Part shown: piece by piece, positions 43,689 to 52,409 of the stretch
How the letters are laid out: the number at the start of each line of letters is the position of its first letter
How positions within the stretch are numbered: the first letter of the stretch is position 1
Assembly: GCF_000297395.2 (NCBI RefSeq)
Contig: NZ_HF570108.1
Coordinates: 6,123,700 to 6,187,699 of the forward strand
Length of the DNA stretch: 64,000 nt
Direction: 5' to 3'
Source: Micromonospora lupini str. Lupac 08
Lineage (GTDB): Bacteria; Actinomycetota; Actinomycetes; Mycobacteriales; Micromonosporaceae
The notes under the pieces: model-generated
What the model saw: only the letters and a program-made list of their open reading frames with translations
What the model was told of the DNA's origin: nothing
Databases searched by the model: none
Translations under genes and position numbers: made by a program

Positions 43689-44360
43689 ATGGCGTACGCC
43701 CAGACTGGTGACCCGTCCGAGTTCACCGGCCTGACCGGGTGGGTGGCCTCGGTGATCGACGCGACGGGCCCGGTCGGCGTGGCGCTGCTTGTCGCGTTGG
43801 AGAGCATCGTCCCGCCGATCCCCAGCGAGATCGTGCTGGCGCTGGCCGGCTTCCTGGCCCACGAGGGCAAGTTCAACGTCGTCGTCGTGGTGCTGGCCGC
43901 GACGGTCGGCTCGCTGGTCGGCGCGCTGGTGCTCTACTGGCTGGGCGCGGCGCTCGGCGAGGAACGGCTCAAGCGCTGGCTGGACCGCATCCCCCTGGTG
44001 GACCGCGACGACCTGGAGAGGGCCGACCGGTGGTTCGAGCGGCACGGCCGGTGGGCGGTGCTGATCGGCCGGGTGGTGCCGGTGGTCCGCAGCCTGGTCT
44101 CCGTCCCGGCCGGGGCCAACCGGATGCCGCTGGGTGAGTTCGTCCTGCTGACCACGATCGGCAGCGGGGTGTGGAACGCCCTGATCGTCGGGTCCGGTTA
44201 CGCGCTGGGCAGCCGGTGGCAGGACGTGGCCCGCTACAGCGACTGGTTCAACTACGCCATCGGAGCGGTCTTCGTCGTCATGGTGGTCGGTTGGGTGATC
44301 CGCAAGATCCGCCGTCGTCGCGAGCGCGACGACCGGCGGTCGGTGACCGCCGGTCGCTGA
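43689..44360 (+). CDS. DedA-family membrane protein
   Basis: 223 residues. Conserved DedA features are ALLVALESIVPPIPSEIVLALAG, the re-entrant GSLVGALVLYWLGAALGEE, and GRVVPVVRSLVSVPAGANRM with the essential Arg and Gly/Pro residues. DedA proteins are linked to lipid-carrier (undecaprenyl phosphate) flipping and membrane homeostasis. GGAAGGAC lies just before the ATG at 43689. It is convergent with the YidC-like gene. Confidence 0.92.
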   Translation: MAYAQTGDPSEFTGLTGWVASVIDATGPVGVALLVALESIVPPIPSEIVLALAGFLAHEGKFNVVVVVLAATVGSLVGALVLYWLGAALGEERLKRWLDRIPLVDRDDLERADRWFERHGRWAVLIGRVVPVVRSLVSVPAGANRMPLGEFVLLTTIGSGVWNALIVGSGYALGSRWQDVARYSDWFNYAIGAVFVVMVVGWVIRKIRRRRERDDRRSVTAGR

Positions 44361-44393
44361 TCCGCGTTCCACTCAGCCGGGCAGCACCACTTC

Positions 44394-45137
44394 TCAGCCG
44401 GGCAGCGCGACGGGCTGCTGGGGGCGGCGCAGCACCGCCTGCTCCAGCGCCGACCAGGCCGTCGTCGTCACCAGGTAGATCACCGCCGCGAGCGGCAGCA
44501 CCAGCGCCACCAGCACGGTCGTGAACGGCAGCAGGGGCAGCAGCCGGCCGAGCGTGGCGGCGCCCGGCCCCTCGGTGGGCGTACCGGCCACCGTGCCGAC
44601 CGCCGCCTGCGCCCGGCGTGCCCGCCGCGACGACCACCAGGCCAGCGCCAGCAGCAGGGCCAGCAGGACGACGAAGAGGGGTCCGGCCGCCCCGGCCAAC
44701 CCATCGGTCACGTGATGGCCCAGCGGCACCCCGGCCAGCTGCTCGTCCAGCAGCCCCGTGCCGCCCTCGTCGGTGGCGAACAGTCGGTACAGCACCAGCA
44801 GGAACGGCGCCTGGATGAGCAACGGCAGGCAACCGGCGATCGGGTTCGCTCCGCCGGAGCGGTAGAGCGCGAACACCTCGCGCTGGAGTGTCGCCGGGTC
44901 GTCGGCGTACCGCTGCTGGAGATCGCGCACCTGGGGGGCGAGCGCCGCGCGGCGCCGTTCCCCGCGGACCTGCGCGACGGTCAACGGCGCGATGAGCAAC
45001 CGGACGGCGATGGTGAGCAGCACGATGGCGGCGACTGTCGCCGTGCCACCGGCCAACGGTTCGAGCAGATCGGTGAGCCAGGACAACGCGGTGCCGGCGG
45101 CGCCGACGACGCTGTGCAGTGGTGCGAAGGCGAGCAT
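44394..45137 (-). CDS. YidC/Oxa1-type membrane protein insertase paralogue
   Basis: 247 residues. Helix-rich with the Oxa1 core: ATVAAIVLLTIAVRLLIAPLT containing the basic groove residue, the charged coiled hairpin VRGERRRAALAPQVRDLQQRY, and NPIAGCLPLLIQAPFLLVLYR. It is shorter than the housekeeping YidC near the origin, with no periplasmic domain, so it is likely an accessory paralogue. GAGGGG is seven bases before the ATG at 45137. It follows a small membrane protein gene 97 bp upstream. Confidence 0.88.
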   Translation of the reverse strand: MLAFAPLHSVVGAAGTALSWLTDLLEPLAGGTATVAAIVLLTIAVRLLIAPLTVAQVRGERRRAALAPQVRDLQQRYADDPATLQREVFALYRSGGANPIAGCLPLLIQAPFLLVLYRLFATDEGGTGLLDEQLAGVPLGHHVTDGLAGAAGPLFVVLLALLLALAWWSSRRARRAQAAVGTVAGTPTEGPGAATLGRLLPLLPFTTVLVALVLPLAAVIYLVTTTAWSALEQAVLRRPQQPVALPG

Positions 45138-45234
45138 GGGAAACCCCTCGGTCCGATTCCGGTGGGGTCCTCCCCGGCGGCGGCCGCCGGCACGGAGGAC
45201 CGGTGACGGTGGGATCGGCCGCGCGGCGGTGGCG

Positions 45235-45528
45235 CTACGCGGCCGAGGGGCGTCCGGGTGCGCGGGGGCGGGGTCGTCCGGCGGCGTCCGGGTCGATCTG
45301 ACGGGGAACCCGGCGACCTCGGGCGCGCGCACGCAGCCCGGCCCAGCGTCGCGCGACACCCGGTGTCCCCGCGTGGCCGACCACGTGCGCGGCGAGCAGC
45401 GCGGCGAACAGGGCCAGAGCGGTCAGGGCGGCCCCCGCCAGCAGGTCGGCCGGTCGGTCCGCCAGCATGGTGAGCTGGGCGAACGCGGACATCCACGCGA
45501 CCCAGAGGAAACCAAGCGGCACCGGCAC
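45235..45528 (-). CDS. Small membrane protein (DUF6412-like) partner of the YidC paralogue
   Basis: 97 residues: two hydrophobic helices (about 4-20 and 28-52) and a basic, Arg/Pro-rich tail ending GRPSAA. It resembles the small DUF6412 proteins that accompany accessory YidC genes in actinobacteria; this is from memory and should be treated as probable. The GTG start at 45528 lies six bases after a TATGCT hexamer and lacks a Shine-Dalgarno, so the operon is probably leaderless. Confidence 0.6.
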   Translation of the reverse strand: MPVPLGFLWVAWMSAFAQLTMLADRPADLLAGAALTALALFAALLAAHVVGHAGTPGVARRWAGLRARARGRRVPRQIDPDAAGRPRPRAPGRPSAA

Positions 45529-45534
45529 GGGCTC

Positions 45535-45540
45535 AGCATA
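45535..45540 (-). promoter_or_regulatory. Candidate -10 (TATGCT) of the YidC-paralogue operon
   Basis: TATGCT fits TANNNT and lies six bases upstream of the GTG at 45528, so the transcript would begin at or near the start codon. Confidence 0.5.
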
Positions 45541-45734
45541 GGACCCGCTGTCACGCCGCCCGGTCGAATCGCGATCCCCCCGGTGGCCGGCCCGTGCCGC
45601 ACCACGCGCCAGTTGTGGCCGACACGCGCGGGCGGCGCGCCGTTCCACGTTTCCGGGCGTTGCCACTGTGGGTAACCAAGCGGCCGACCGACGCGGACGG
45701 ACCGCGACAGGCAGAAACGGACGGTGGTGTCGCG

Positions 45735-46871
45735 ATGACGGGCCAGCTGGCGGAGGCATCCAGCGGGACGACCGCGGGAACCGATGTGCTCACCGTGGGT
45801 GTCGAGGAGGAGTTTCTGCTCGTCGACCCGCACACCGGCGCCGCGGTGCCCGCCGTCGACCTGGTGCTGGAGCAGGTGCCGGCGGAACTGCGCGGTCAGG
45901 TCGAGCGCGAGTTCCAGACCAGCCAGATCGAGATCGGCACTCCCCCCGGGCTTGAGCTGTCCTCGATCCGGCACTCCCTCGGCGTACTCCGGAAGGCGCT
46001 GGCCGACGCGGCCGAGCGGGCCGGCGTACGGCTGCTGGCCATCGGCACCGGCCCGGTGGACGGCCCGGTGCCGCCGGTGGTCGACAAGCCCCGCTTCGAC
46101 CGGATGATCGAACGTTTCCGGCTGCTCGTCCCCGGTCCCGGCAACAACGGCATGCACGTGCACGTGGGCATTCCCGATCCGGAGACCGGCGTGCAGGTGC
46201 TCAACCACGTCCGGCCGTGGCTGCCGATGCTGCACGCCGTCACCACCAACTCGCCGTTCTCCCACGGCGAGGACACCGGGTACGCGAGCTGGCGCTCGGT
46301 GGAGTGGGAGCGCTGGCCGTCGGTGGCGCCGACGCCCTGGTTGGAGTCGCACGAGCACTACCAGCGGCTGATCCGTCAGTTGATCTCCAGCGGGGTGATG
46401 CTCGACGAGGGGATGCTCTACTGGTACGCCCGCCTGTCGGCGAAGTACCCGACCGTGGAGCTGCGCATCGGCGACGTCTGCCCGACGGTTGACGACGCGG
46501 TGCTCGTCGCCGCGCTGGTCCGGGCCCTCGTGGCCACCGCCATCGCCGACGTCGAGGCCGACCGGCCGGCCCTGCGGACGGACCACCACCTGCTGGTCGG
46601 CGCGCACTGGCGGGCCGCCCACGACGGTCTGGAGGGCGACGGCGTCGACGTCACCACCGGCGAGTTGCGCCCGGCCTGGGAGCTGCTGGACGGGTTCGTG
46701 GAGCGGCTGCGGCCGGCGCTGGAGCAGCACGGCGACTGGGCGGAGGTGTCCGACCTGCTGGGCGGGCTGCGCCGCCACGGCACCGGCGCGGCCCGGCAGC
46801 GTGCCGTGTACGCCCGTACCGGACGGCTCGTCGACGTGGTGCAGGACGTGGCGCGACAGACCCGCGGCTGA
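45735..46871 (+). CDS. GCS2-family carboxylate-amine ligase (YbdK-like)
   Basis: 378 residues. Diagnostic segments are LTVGVEEEFLLVDP at the N terminus, EREFQTSQIEIGTPP, and GNNGMHVHVGIPD. The family shares the glutamate-cysteine ligase fold; E. coli YbdK has weak gamma-glutamylcysteine synthetase activity, and actinobacterial EgtA (ergothioneine) is related. The usual thiol of this group is mycothiol, so the physiological product is unclear. It is followed after 24 bp by a CoA-disulfide-reductase-like gene, suggesting a thiol-redox unit. The ATG is at 45735. Confidence 0.88.
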   Translation: MTGQLAEASSGTTAGTDVLTVGVEEEFLLVDPHTGAAVPAVDLVLEQVPAELRGQVEREFQTSQIEIGTPPGLELSSIRHSLGVLRKALADAAERAGVRLLAIGTGPVDGPVPPVVDKPRFDRMIERFRLLVPGPGNNGMHVHVGIPDPETGVQVLNHVRPWLPMLHAVTTNSPFSHGEDTGYASWRSVEWERWPSVAPTPWLESHEHYQRLIRQLISSGVMLDEGMLYWYARLSAKYPTVELRIGDVCPTVDDAVLVAALVRALVATAIADVEADRPALRTDHHLLVGAHWRAAHDGLEGDGVDVTTGELRPAWELLDGFVERLRPALEQHGDWAEVSDLLGGLRRHGTGAARQRAVYARTGRLVDVVQDVARQTRG

Positions 46872-46895
46872 ACACGCCCGTGACAGGATGATCCC

Positions 46896-48275
46896 GTGGC
46901 GCAACGACTGATCGTCATCGGCGGGGACGCCGCCGGCATGTCGGCGGCGTCCCAGGCGCGCCGCCGTCGCGGCCGTGCCGACCTGGAGATCGTGGTCTTC
47001 GAGCGGGGTCACTTCACCTCGTACTCGTCGTGCGGCATCCCGTACTGGATCAGCGGGATGGTGTCCGGCCCCGAGGAGCTGATCGCGCGGACGCCGGAGA
47101 CGTTCCGCACGCAGTACGCCATGGACGTGCGGATGCGCCACGAGGTGACGGCCATCGACCTGGAACGCCGCGAGGTGGTCGCCCGGGACCTGGAGGGCGG
47201 CGGCGAGGTCCGCGAGCGCTTCGACGACCTGGTGTACGCCGCGGGCGCGGTGCCGGTGCAGCCGTCGTGGGCGGACACCGACGCGGGTGGCGTGTTCGGG
47301 ATGCAGACCCTCGACGACGGCGCGGCCCTGCGCGCCTGGCTGGACGCCGAGCCGCAGCCGCGCCGGGCCGTGGTGGTCGGTGGCGGGTACATCGGCGTGG
47401 AGATGGCCGAGGCGCTTATCGAGCGCGGCCTCGCGGTGACCCTGGTCGAGGCGGGCGAACAACCCATGGCGACGGTGGACGGCGACATGGCCGAGCTGGT
47501 CGCCGAGGCCATGCGCGGCCTCGGCGTCACGATCCGCACCAGCCTGCCGGTGACCGGCCTGGAGCAGCGGGACGGCCGGGTGTCCGCGGTGGTCACGGCC
47601 GAGGGGCCGATGCCCACCGACGTCGTGGTCCTGGGTCTTGGCGTACGCCCGAACACCGCGCTCGCCGAGGCTGCCGGCTTCCCGATCGGGCCGACGGGCG
47701 GCGTCCGGGTGGACCGCCGGCTGCGGGTGCCGGGGCTGCCGGGGGTCTGGGCGGCCGGCGACTGCGTGGAGACGCTGCACCGGGTCAGCGGAATGCCCGT
47801 GCACGTGCCGCTGGGCACGCACGCCAACAAGCAGGGCCGGGCGGCCGGCATCAACATCGGCGGCGGGTACGCGACCTTCCCGGGTGTGATCGGCACGGCG
47901 GTCACCAAGGTCTGCGACCTGGAGGTGGGTCGGACGGGCCTGCGCGAGCGGGAGGCCGAGGCGGCCGGCTTCGAGTTCGTCTCGGTGGTCGCCGAGTCGA
48001 CCAACCGGGCCGGCTACTACCCGGGCTCACGGTTGATGACGGTCAAGCTGATCGCCGAGCGGCCCAGCGGGCGGCTGCTCGGCGCGCAGATCGTCGGCTG
48101 GTCCGAGGCGGCCAAACGGATCGACACGTTGGCCGTGGCGCTGTGGAACGGCATGACGGTGGATGACATGACCGCGCTCGACCTCGGCTACGCTCCGCCG
48201 TACGCGCCGGTCTGGGATCCGGTGCTGATCGCCGCCCGAAAGGCGGTCGACGCGCTGGCCGCACTCGACCGCTGA
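46896..48275 (+). CDS. CoA-disulfide reductase / NADH oxidase-like flavoprotein
   Basis: 459 residues. N-terminal FAD motif LIVIGGDAAGMSAAS, then the single redox Cys in SYSSCGIPYW around residue 45, the NAD(P)H motif VVVGGGYIGVEMAEAL, and FAD-binding GVWAAGDCVE. The single Cys rather than a CxxxxC pair marks the CoADR / NADH-oxidase / NADH-peroxidase group. Two Tyr residues in the C-terminal dimerisation domain are compatible with CoADR activity. Start GTG 46896. It is downstream of the GCS2 ligase gene in the same direction. Confidence 0.88.
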   Translation: MAQRLIVIGGDAAGMSAASQARRRRGRADLEIVVFERGHFTSYSSCGIPYWISGMVSGPEELIARTPETFRTQYAMDVRMRHEVTAIDLERREVVARDLEGGGEVRERFDDLVYAAGAVPVQPSWADTDAGGVFGMQTLDDGAALRAWLDAEPQPRRAVVVGGGYIGVEMAEALIERGLAVTLVEAGEQPMATVDGDMAELVAEAMRGLGVTIRTSLPVTGLEQRDGRVSAVVTAEGPMPTDVVVLGLGVRPNTALAEAAGFPIGPTGGVRVDRRLRVPGLPGVWAAGDCVETLHRVSGMPVHVPLGTHANKQGRAAGINIGGGYATFPGVIGTAVTKVCDLEVGRTGLREREAEAAGFEFVSVVAESTNRAGYYPGSRLMTVKLIAERPSGRLLGAQIVGWSEAAKRIDTLAVALWNGMTVDDMTALDLGYAPPYAPVWDPVLIAARKAVDALAALDR

Positions 48276-48302
48276 CCCGCGTCCGCCGTGGAGGACCACC
48301 CC

Positions 48303-49322
48303 GTGACCCAGACTCCGACCAGGTCGGCCGCGCGCCGACGCCCGACAATGGTCGACGTCGCCCGGCACGCCGGGGTCAGCCTGAAGACGGTCTCCCGGGT
48401 GGTCAACGACGAGCCGGTGGGGCAGGAGCTGCTCGGGCGGGTGCTGGCCGCCATCGCCGAGCTGGGTTTCCGGCGCAACGACATCGCGCGCAACCTGCGC
48501 TCGCGGCAGCTCAACGCCACAGTCGGGCTGTTGATCGAGGAGATCGCCAACCCGTTCTACGCCACCATCGCGAGCGTCGCCGCCGAGATCGCCGCCGCGC
48601 ACGGCACCATGTTGATCACCGCCTCCTCCGAGGAGGACCCGGAGCGGGAACGCGCCGTCCTTCAGGACTTCACCCAGCGCCGGGTCGACGGGCTGCTGGT
48701 GGTGCCGGCCGGCCCCGATCACTCGTTCCTGCGCCGCGAGGTCGAGCTGGGCATGCCTGTGGTCTTCCTGGACCGGCCACCGCAGGGGCTGCTCGCGGAC
48801 GCCGTACTGCTGGACAACCGAGGTGGCGGCCGGGCCGGGGTCGGCGCACTGCTCGACGAGGGACACCGGCGGGTGGGTCTCCTGCTCGGCGCGCCGAGCG
48901 TCCCCACCATGCGGGAGCGGCTGGCGGGCGCGCGGACCGCGCTGGCGGCGGCCGGGGTCGAGCCGGACGACGCACTGGTCCGCGACCGCCTGATCGCTCC
49001 CGAGGACGCCGGCCGGGCGATCGCCGCGCTGCTCGACAGTCCGGACCCGCCCACCGCGTTCTTCTGCGGCAACAACCGGCTCACCGTCGGCGCGCTCGCC
49101 GAGCTGCATCGCCGGGGCAGCGACGCGGCGTTGGTCGGCTTCGACGACTTCGAGCTGGCCCACCTGATGCCCCGCCCGTTGCGGGTCGTCGGGTACGACA
49201 CGCGGGAGCTGGCCCGGGTGGCCACGGAGCGCCTGTTCCAACGCATAGCCGGCGACGACTCCCCGCCGTCGACCACGGTCCTCCCCACGAGGCTCCTCCG
49301 CCGCGGCCTGCCCCGAACCTAG
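48303..49322 (+). CDS. LacI-family transcriptional regulator
   Basis: 339 residues. The helix-turn-helix and hinge read MVDVARHAGVSLKTVSRVVNDEP, and a periplasmic-binding-type domain follows (LIEEIANPFYATIAS, GFDDFELAHLM). GGAGG eight bases before GTG 48303 sets the start; an upstream GTG (48288) is weaker. It converges with the pfkB-AGE sugar operon and is the probable repressor acting at the palindrome at 51746-51759. Confidence 0.92.
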   Translation: MTQTPTRSAARRRPTMVDVARHAGVSLKTVSRVVNDEPVGQELLGRVLAAIAELGFRRNDIARNLRSRQLNATVGLLIEEIANPFYATIASVAAEIAAAHGTMLITASSEEDPERERAVLQDFTQRRVDGLLVVPAGPDHSFLRREVELGMPVVFLDRPPQGLLADAVLLDNRGGGRAGVGALLDEGHRRVGLLLGAPSVPTMRERLAGARTALAAAGVEPDDALVRDRLIAPEDAGRAIAALLDSPDPPTAFFCGNNRLTVGALAELHRRGSDAALVGFDDFELAHLMPRPLRVVGYDTRELARVATERLFQRIAGDDSPPSTTVLPTRLLRRGLPRT

Positions 49323-49332
49323 GGCCCTCCTC

Positions 49333-49362
49333 CCGGGTCGACCAGGGAGTTGATCGACCCGG
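49333..49362. terminator. Hairpin between convergent lacI and pfkB genes
   Basis: CCGGGTCGA (49333-49341) pairs with TCGACCCGG (49354-49362), with further CCTC/GAGG pairing outside. It should stop transcription from both sides. Confidence 0.7.
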
Positions 49363-49369
49363 CGAGGGG

Positions 49370-50323
49370 TCAGCCCGCGGCGGTGAGGAGGGCGTCCACC
49401 TCCGGCTTGCGGGGTGGGTCGGCGCCCCGGTGGGCGCAGGTGAGCGCGGCCACCGTCGCGGCCTGGCGCAGCACCCTGCTCCACTGCTGCTCGGTCACCG
49501 CGGCGAGCCGGTCGGCCGGACGGTCACCGAGCGCGTCGACGTCGGCAAGCGCGGCCAGCAGGCCACCGGTGAACGAGTCGCCGGCGCCGACGGTGTCGAC
49601 CACAGTGGTGCGTACCGCCTGTTGTTCGTGCAGTGCGCCGTTCGGGGCGAGCAGCAACGCGCCCTCACCACCCCGGGTGACCACCGCGCAGGACACCCCG
49701 GCCTCGCGCCACTCGGCCAGCACGTCGCCCACCGAGCGGTCCGGGTAGAGCCAGGCCAGGTCCTCGTCGCTGGCCTTGACCAGGTGCGCGAGGCGAATCT
49801 GCCGGCGTACCCGCTCCTGCTCCGCAGCCCGGTCCGTGACGATGCTCGGGCGCAGGTTGAGGTCGATCGAGAGGGTCAGCCCGTCGCGGTCGCGTTCGCC
49901 GGAGAGCAGGCCCTCCAGCACGTGCGCGCCGGGCGCGAGCGCGAGTGCGAGGGACCCGGTGTGCAGGGCCGTCGCCGACGATCCGGCCAGGTCGGGCAGC
50001 TCCTGCGGGGTCCACTGCCAGTCCGCCGTGCCGTCGAGCCGGAACTCGTAGCTGGCCTGCCCGGCGGCGTTCAGGGTGGCCACCGCGACCGAGGTGGGCT
50101 CCTCGGCGTGGACCGCCCACCGCAGGTCCACCCGGTTGGCCGCCAGGTGGTCGGCGATCTGCCGGCCGTACCCGTCGGGGCCGAGCCGGGCCAGCAGCCG
50201 CACCGGCTGGTCGAGCCGCGCCAGGGTGACCGCCACGTTCGCCGGGGAGCCACCCGGTACGGCCCGCTGCCCGTCGGCGGTGACCACCAGGTCGATGAGG
50301 GCCTCGCCGGCGACCACGATCAT
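49370..50323 (-). CDS. PfkB-family sugar kinase (fructokinase-like)
   Basis: 317 residues of the ribokinase fold. N-terminal GEALIDLVVTADG and GGSPANVAVTLARL, and the C-terminal catalytic signature DTVGAGDSFTGGLLAAL with the base Asp. The closest-looking members are fructokinases. Its ATG (50323) overlaps the stop of the AGE epimerase gene by four bases. Together they could turn mannose or a related sugar into fructose and then fructose-6-phosphate. Confidence 0.9.
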   Translation of the reverse strand: MIVVAGEALIDLVVTADGQRAVPGGSPANVAVTLARLDQPVRLLARLGPDGYGRQIADHLAANRVDLRWAVHAEEPTSVAVATLNAAGQASYEFRLDGTADWQWTPQELPDLAGSSATALHTGSLALALAPGAHVLEGLLSGERDRDGLTLSIDLNLRPSIVTDRAAEQERVRRQIRLAHLVKASDEDLAWLYPDRSVGDVLAEWREAGVSCAVVTRGGEGALLLAPNGALHEQQAVRTTVVDTVGAGDSFTGGLLAALADVDALGDRPADRLAAVTEQQWSRVLRQAATVAALTCAHRGADPPRKPEVDALLTAAG

Positions 50324-51585
50324 GCGGTCACCGTGCCCGGGGCGAGCGGACCGGGGCCACCGAGCCCGTCGGCCGAACGGGACAGCAGCACCGCCTGGTA
50401 GGCGTGGTAGACGTCCGGCCGGCCGTGCCAGACCGTGTCGGCGGGCAGGTTCCGCGCGTCCAGCTCGTGCCTCCAGCCGGTGCCGTCGATCAGGTGACGG
50501 CGGGCGTACGCCCAGAAGACCCGGTACCAGTCGGCGTAGACCGCGTCCCCGGTGCGGCGGTGCAGGGTGATCGCCGCACCGATGGCCTCGGCCAGCACCC
50601 AGTGCATCCGGGAGCGCACCACCGGCCGGTCGTCCCAGTCGATCGTGTAGACGAAGCCGTCGGCGCCGTCGACGGCCCAGCCGCGCCGCACGGCGGCGGC
50701 GAACAGGGTACGGGCGTCGGCGACCAGCCAGCCCGGCGGCTGCGGCAGGACCGCCTCCAACTCCAGCAGCAGCCGGGCCCATTCCAGCCAGTGGCCCATC
50801 GTCGAGCCGTACGGCCGGAACGGGTCGGCGGGCTGGTCCCGGTTGTAGTCGAGCACCGGCGTCCAGTCGGCGGTGAAGTGCTCGGGCAGTCGCCAGTCGT
50901 GCCGGGCGGCCTCGGTGTGCACCAGGTGGGTGGCGATCCGCAGGGCCCGGTCGGTCCAGCTCGCGTCGCCGGTGGCGGCGGCAGCGGCGAGGAACGCCTC
51001 GACCATGTGCATGCTGCTGTTCGCGCCCCGGTAGTCCTCGGTGACCGTCCAGTCCCGGTTCCACGATTCGCGGACCGCGCCCGCCTCGTCGTCCCAGAAC
51101 CGCTCCCGCACCACGCTCAGCACGTCGGCGAGCAGGCGGTCGGCACCGGGTCGCCCGGCCCGGGCGGCGCTGGACGCGGCGAGCAGCACGAACGCGTGGT
51201 CGTACCCGGCCTTGCGCTCGTCGGTCGGCGTGCCCTGCTGGTCCACTCCCCCGAACCAGCCGCCGTACCGGTCGTCGCGCAGCAGCGTGCCGAGCGCGGC
51301 GACGCCATGGTCGACGACGGCGGCGGCATCCGGGTCGCCGGCCAGGTGGGCGAGCGCCGCCACGTGGGTCATCCGGCAGGTGATCCAGGTGAAGAGAGGT
51401 TCGCCATGGTCCGGGGTGCGGTCGTCGGTGAGCCACCAGAACCCACCCTCGGGACGGACCGCGCGGCGGGCCGTGTCGAGCAGCGTGCGGGCCTGGTCGG
51501 CGAGGAACCCGTCCAGGTCGGGCAGGTCGGGTGCCCCTGTGGGAGCGGGGGTCGTGGCGGCGTCGGGTCGGGGCAGGTCGGTCAT
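50320..51585 (-). CDS. AGE-family sugar epimerase/isomerase
   Basis: 421 residues with the (alpha/alpha)6-barrel features of N-acylglucosamine 2-epimerase family proteins: GFWWLTDDRTPDHGEPLFTW, KAGYDHAFVLLAASS (catalytic His region), ANSSMHMVEAFLAAAA and RSRMHWVLAEAIGAA. This subgroup includes mannose isomerases and sulfoquinovose isomerase. Coupling with a fructokinase-like gene favours an aldose-to-ketose isomerase such as mannose to fructose. The ATG is at 51585. Confidence 0.88.
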   Translation of the reverse strand: MTDLPRPDAATTPAPTGAPDLPDLDGFLADQARTLLDTARRAVRPEGGFWWLTDDRTPDHGEPLFTWITCRMTHVAALAHLAGDPDAAAVVDHGVAALGTLLRDDRYGGWFGGVDQQGTPTDERKAGYDHAFVLLAASSAARAGRPGADRLLADVLSVVRERFWDDEAGAVRESWNRDWTVTEDYRGANSSMHMVEAFLAAAAATGDASWTDRALRIATHLVHTEAARHDWRLPEHFTADWTPVLDYNRDQPADPFRPYGSTMGHWLEWARLLLELEAVLPQPPGWLVADARTLFAAAVRRGWAVDGADGFVYTIDWDDRPVVRSRMHWVLAEAIGAAITLHRRTGDAVYADWYRVFWAYARRHLIDGTGWRHELDARNLPADTVWHGRPDVYHAYQAVLLSRSADGLGGPGPLAPGTVTA

Positions 51586-51586
51586 C

Positions 51587-51718
51587 TCAGCTGGTCACCG
51601 TCGGGTAGGAAAGGGGCATACGGCCAGAATCGGCGGACGGACCGGGTTCGCGTCGGGAAACCCGCCAACGGGACACCGTAAACCGGCCGGTCGCGCCGGG
51701 TAAGAGCAAGAGGATCAT
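51587..51718 (-). CDS. Possible 43-residue ORF upstream of the AGE gene
   Basis: ATG at 51718 is preceded by GGAGG ten bases upstream, and the frame ends two bases before the AGE epimerase start. The peptide begins MILLLLPGATGRF and is otherwise Arg/Ser-rich. It may be a leader ORF for the sugar operon or chance; the codon pattern is not decisive. Confidence 0.3.
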   Translation of the reverse strand: MILLLLPGATGRFTVSRWRVSRREPGPSADSGRMPLSYPTVTS

Positions 51719-51745
51719 GTGTACGATTCCTCCGGTCTTGCCCGT

Positions 51746-51759
51746 TGACATCGTTGTCA
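51746..51759. promoter_or_regulatory. LacI-type operator (TGACATCGTTGTCA)
   Basis: 14-bp palindrome with perfect TGACA/TGTCA arms and a near-symmetric centre, of the form bound by many actinobacterial LacI regulators. It lies 161 bp upstream of the AGE start and is the only such site seen in the gap 51586-51906. Confidence 0.6.
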
Positions 51760-51906
51760 GATTCCAACCCTGCTCCGGTGGCCGGCCGACTGTCAATCGC
51801 GGTTGCGTCACACCCGCCACGGCTGAGCGGCCACTCAGCTTCCTCAGCGTCGTCCTGGCCGGGACGCCTGGTGGCCCTGCCCGACACACCGCGCCACGGG
51901 CCCCGC

Positions 51907-52332
51907 TCAGTAGTAGTCGTCGATCGGCCGACGCGCCTCCTCGAACAGCGCCGGCCCCTCGTAGCGGACCGGAGGCAGCGGCGGGGTGGCCGGCTTGACC
52001 TCCTCGAACTGCTCGCCGGACAGGGCGTACACCACCCGACCGAGGCCGGAGCGGTCGATCGCGGTCGCACACATCGGGCAGGGCTGACAGCTCGTGAACA
52101 TCGTGGTGCCGGCGGCCGCCTCCGGGGAGAGTTCCCGGGCAGCCCAGCGGGCCAGCTTCAGCTCCGGGTGGGCGGTGATGTCCGAATCCGAGACCACCGT
52201 GTTGTGGTCCTCGATCAGGACGACGCCGTCCGCGCCGACCAGCAACGAACCGAACGGTCGTTCGCCGGCGGCCCCCGCCCGGCTGGCGATGTCGACGGCG
52301 TGGCGGAGAAACGTCTCGTCCTCAGGTGTCAT
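51907..52332 (-). CDS. Nucleoside/base deaminase (CMP/dCMP deaminase fold)
   Basis: 141 residues. Zinc-binding motifs are TAHPELKLARW (H-x-E) and SCQPCPMCATAI (PCxxC), with an N-terminal RHAVDIASRAGAAGERPFGSLL. This is the guanine-deaminase / cytosine-deaminase / tadA-like group; the exact base is uncertain. It is short for TadA and lacks its tRNA-specific C-terminal helix, so a free base or nucleoside is more likely. The ATG is at 52332, divergent from the kinase gene. Confidence 0.87.
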   Translation of the reverse strand: MTPEDETFLRHAVDIASRAGAAGERPFGSLLVGADGVVLIEDHNTVVSDSDITAHPELKLARWAARELSPEAAAGTTMFTSCQPCPMCATAIDRSGLGRVVYALSGEQFEEVKPATPPLPPVRYEGPALFEEARRPIDDYY

Positions 52333-52409
52333 CCGTCCACGCTAGCCACAGTGGACCCCCACACGCGAACACTGTCGATTCGACACGGTGGATGCCCCAG
52401 GATGACCGG

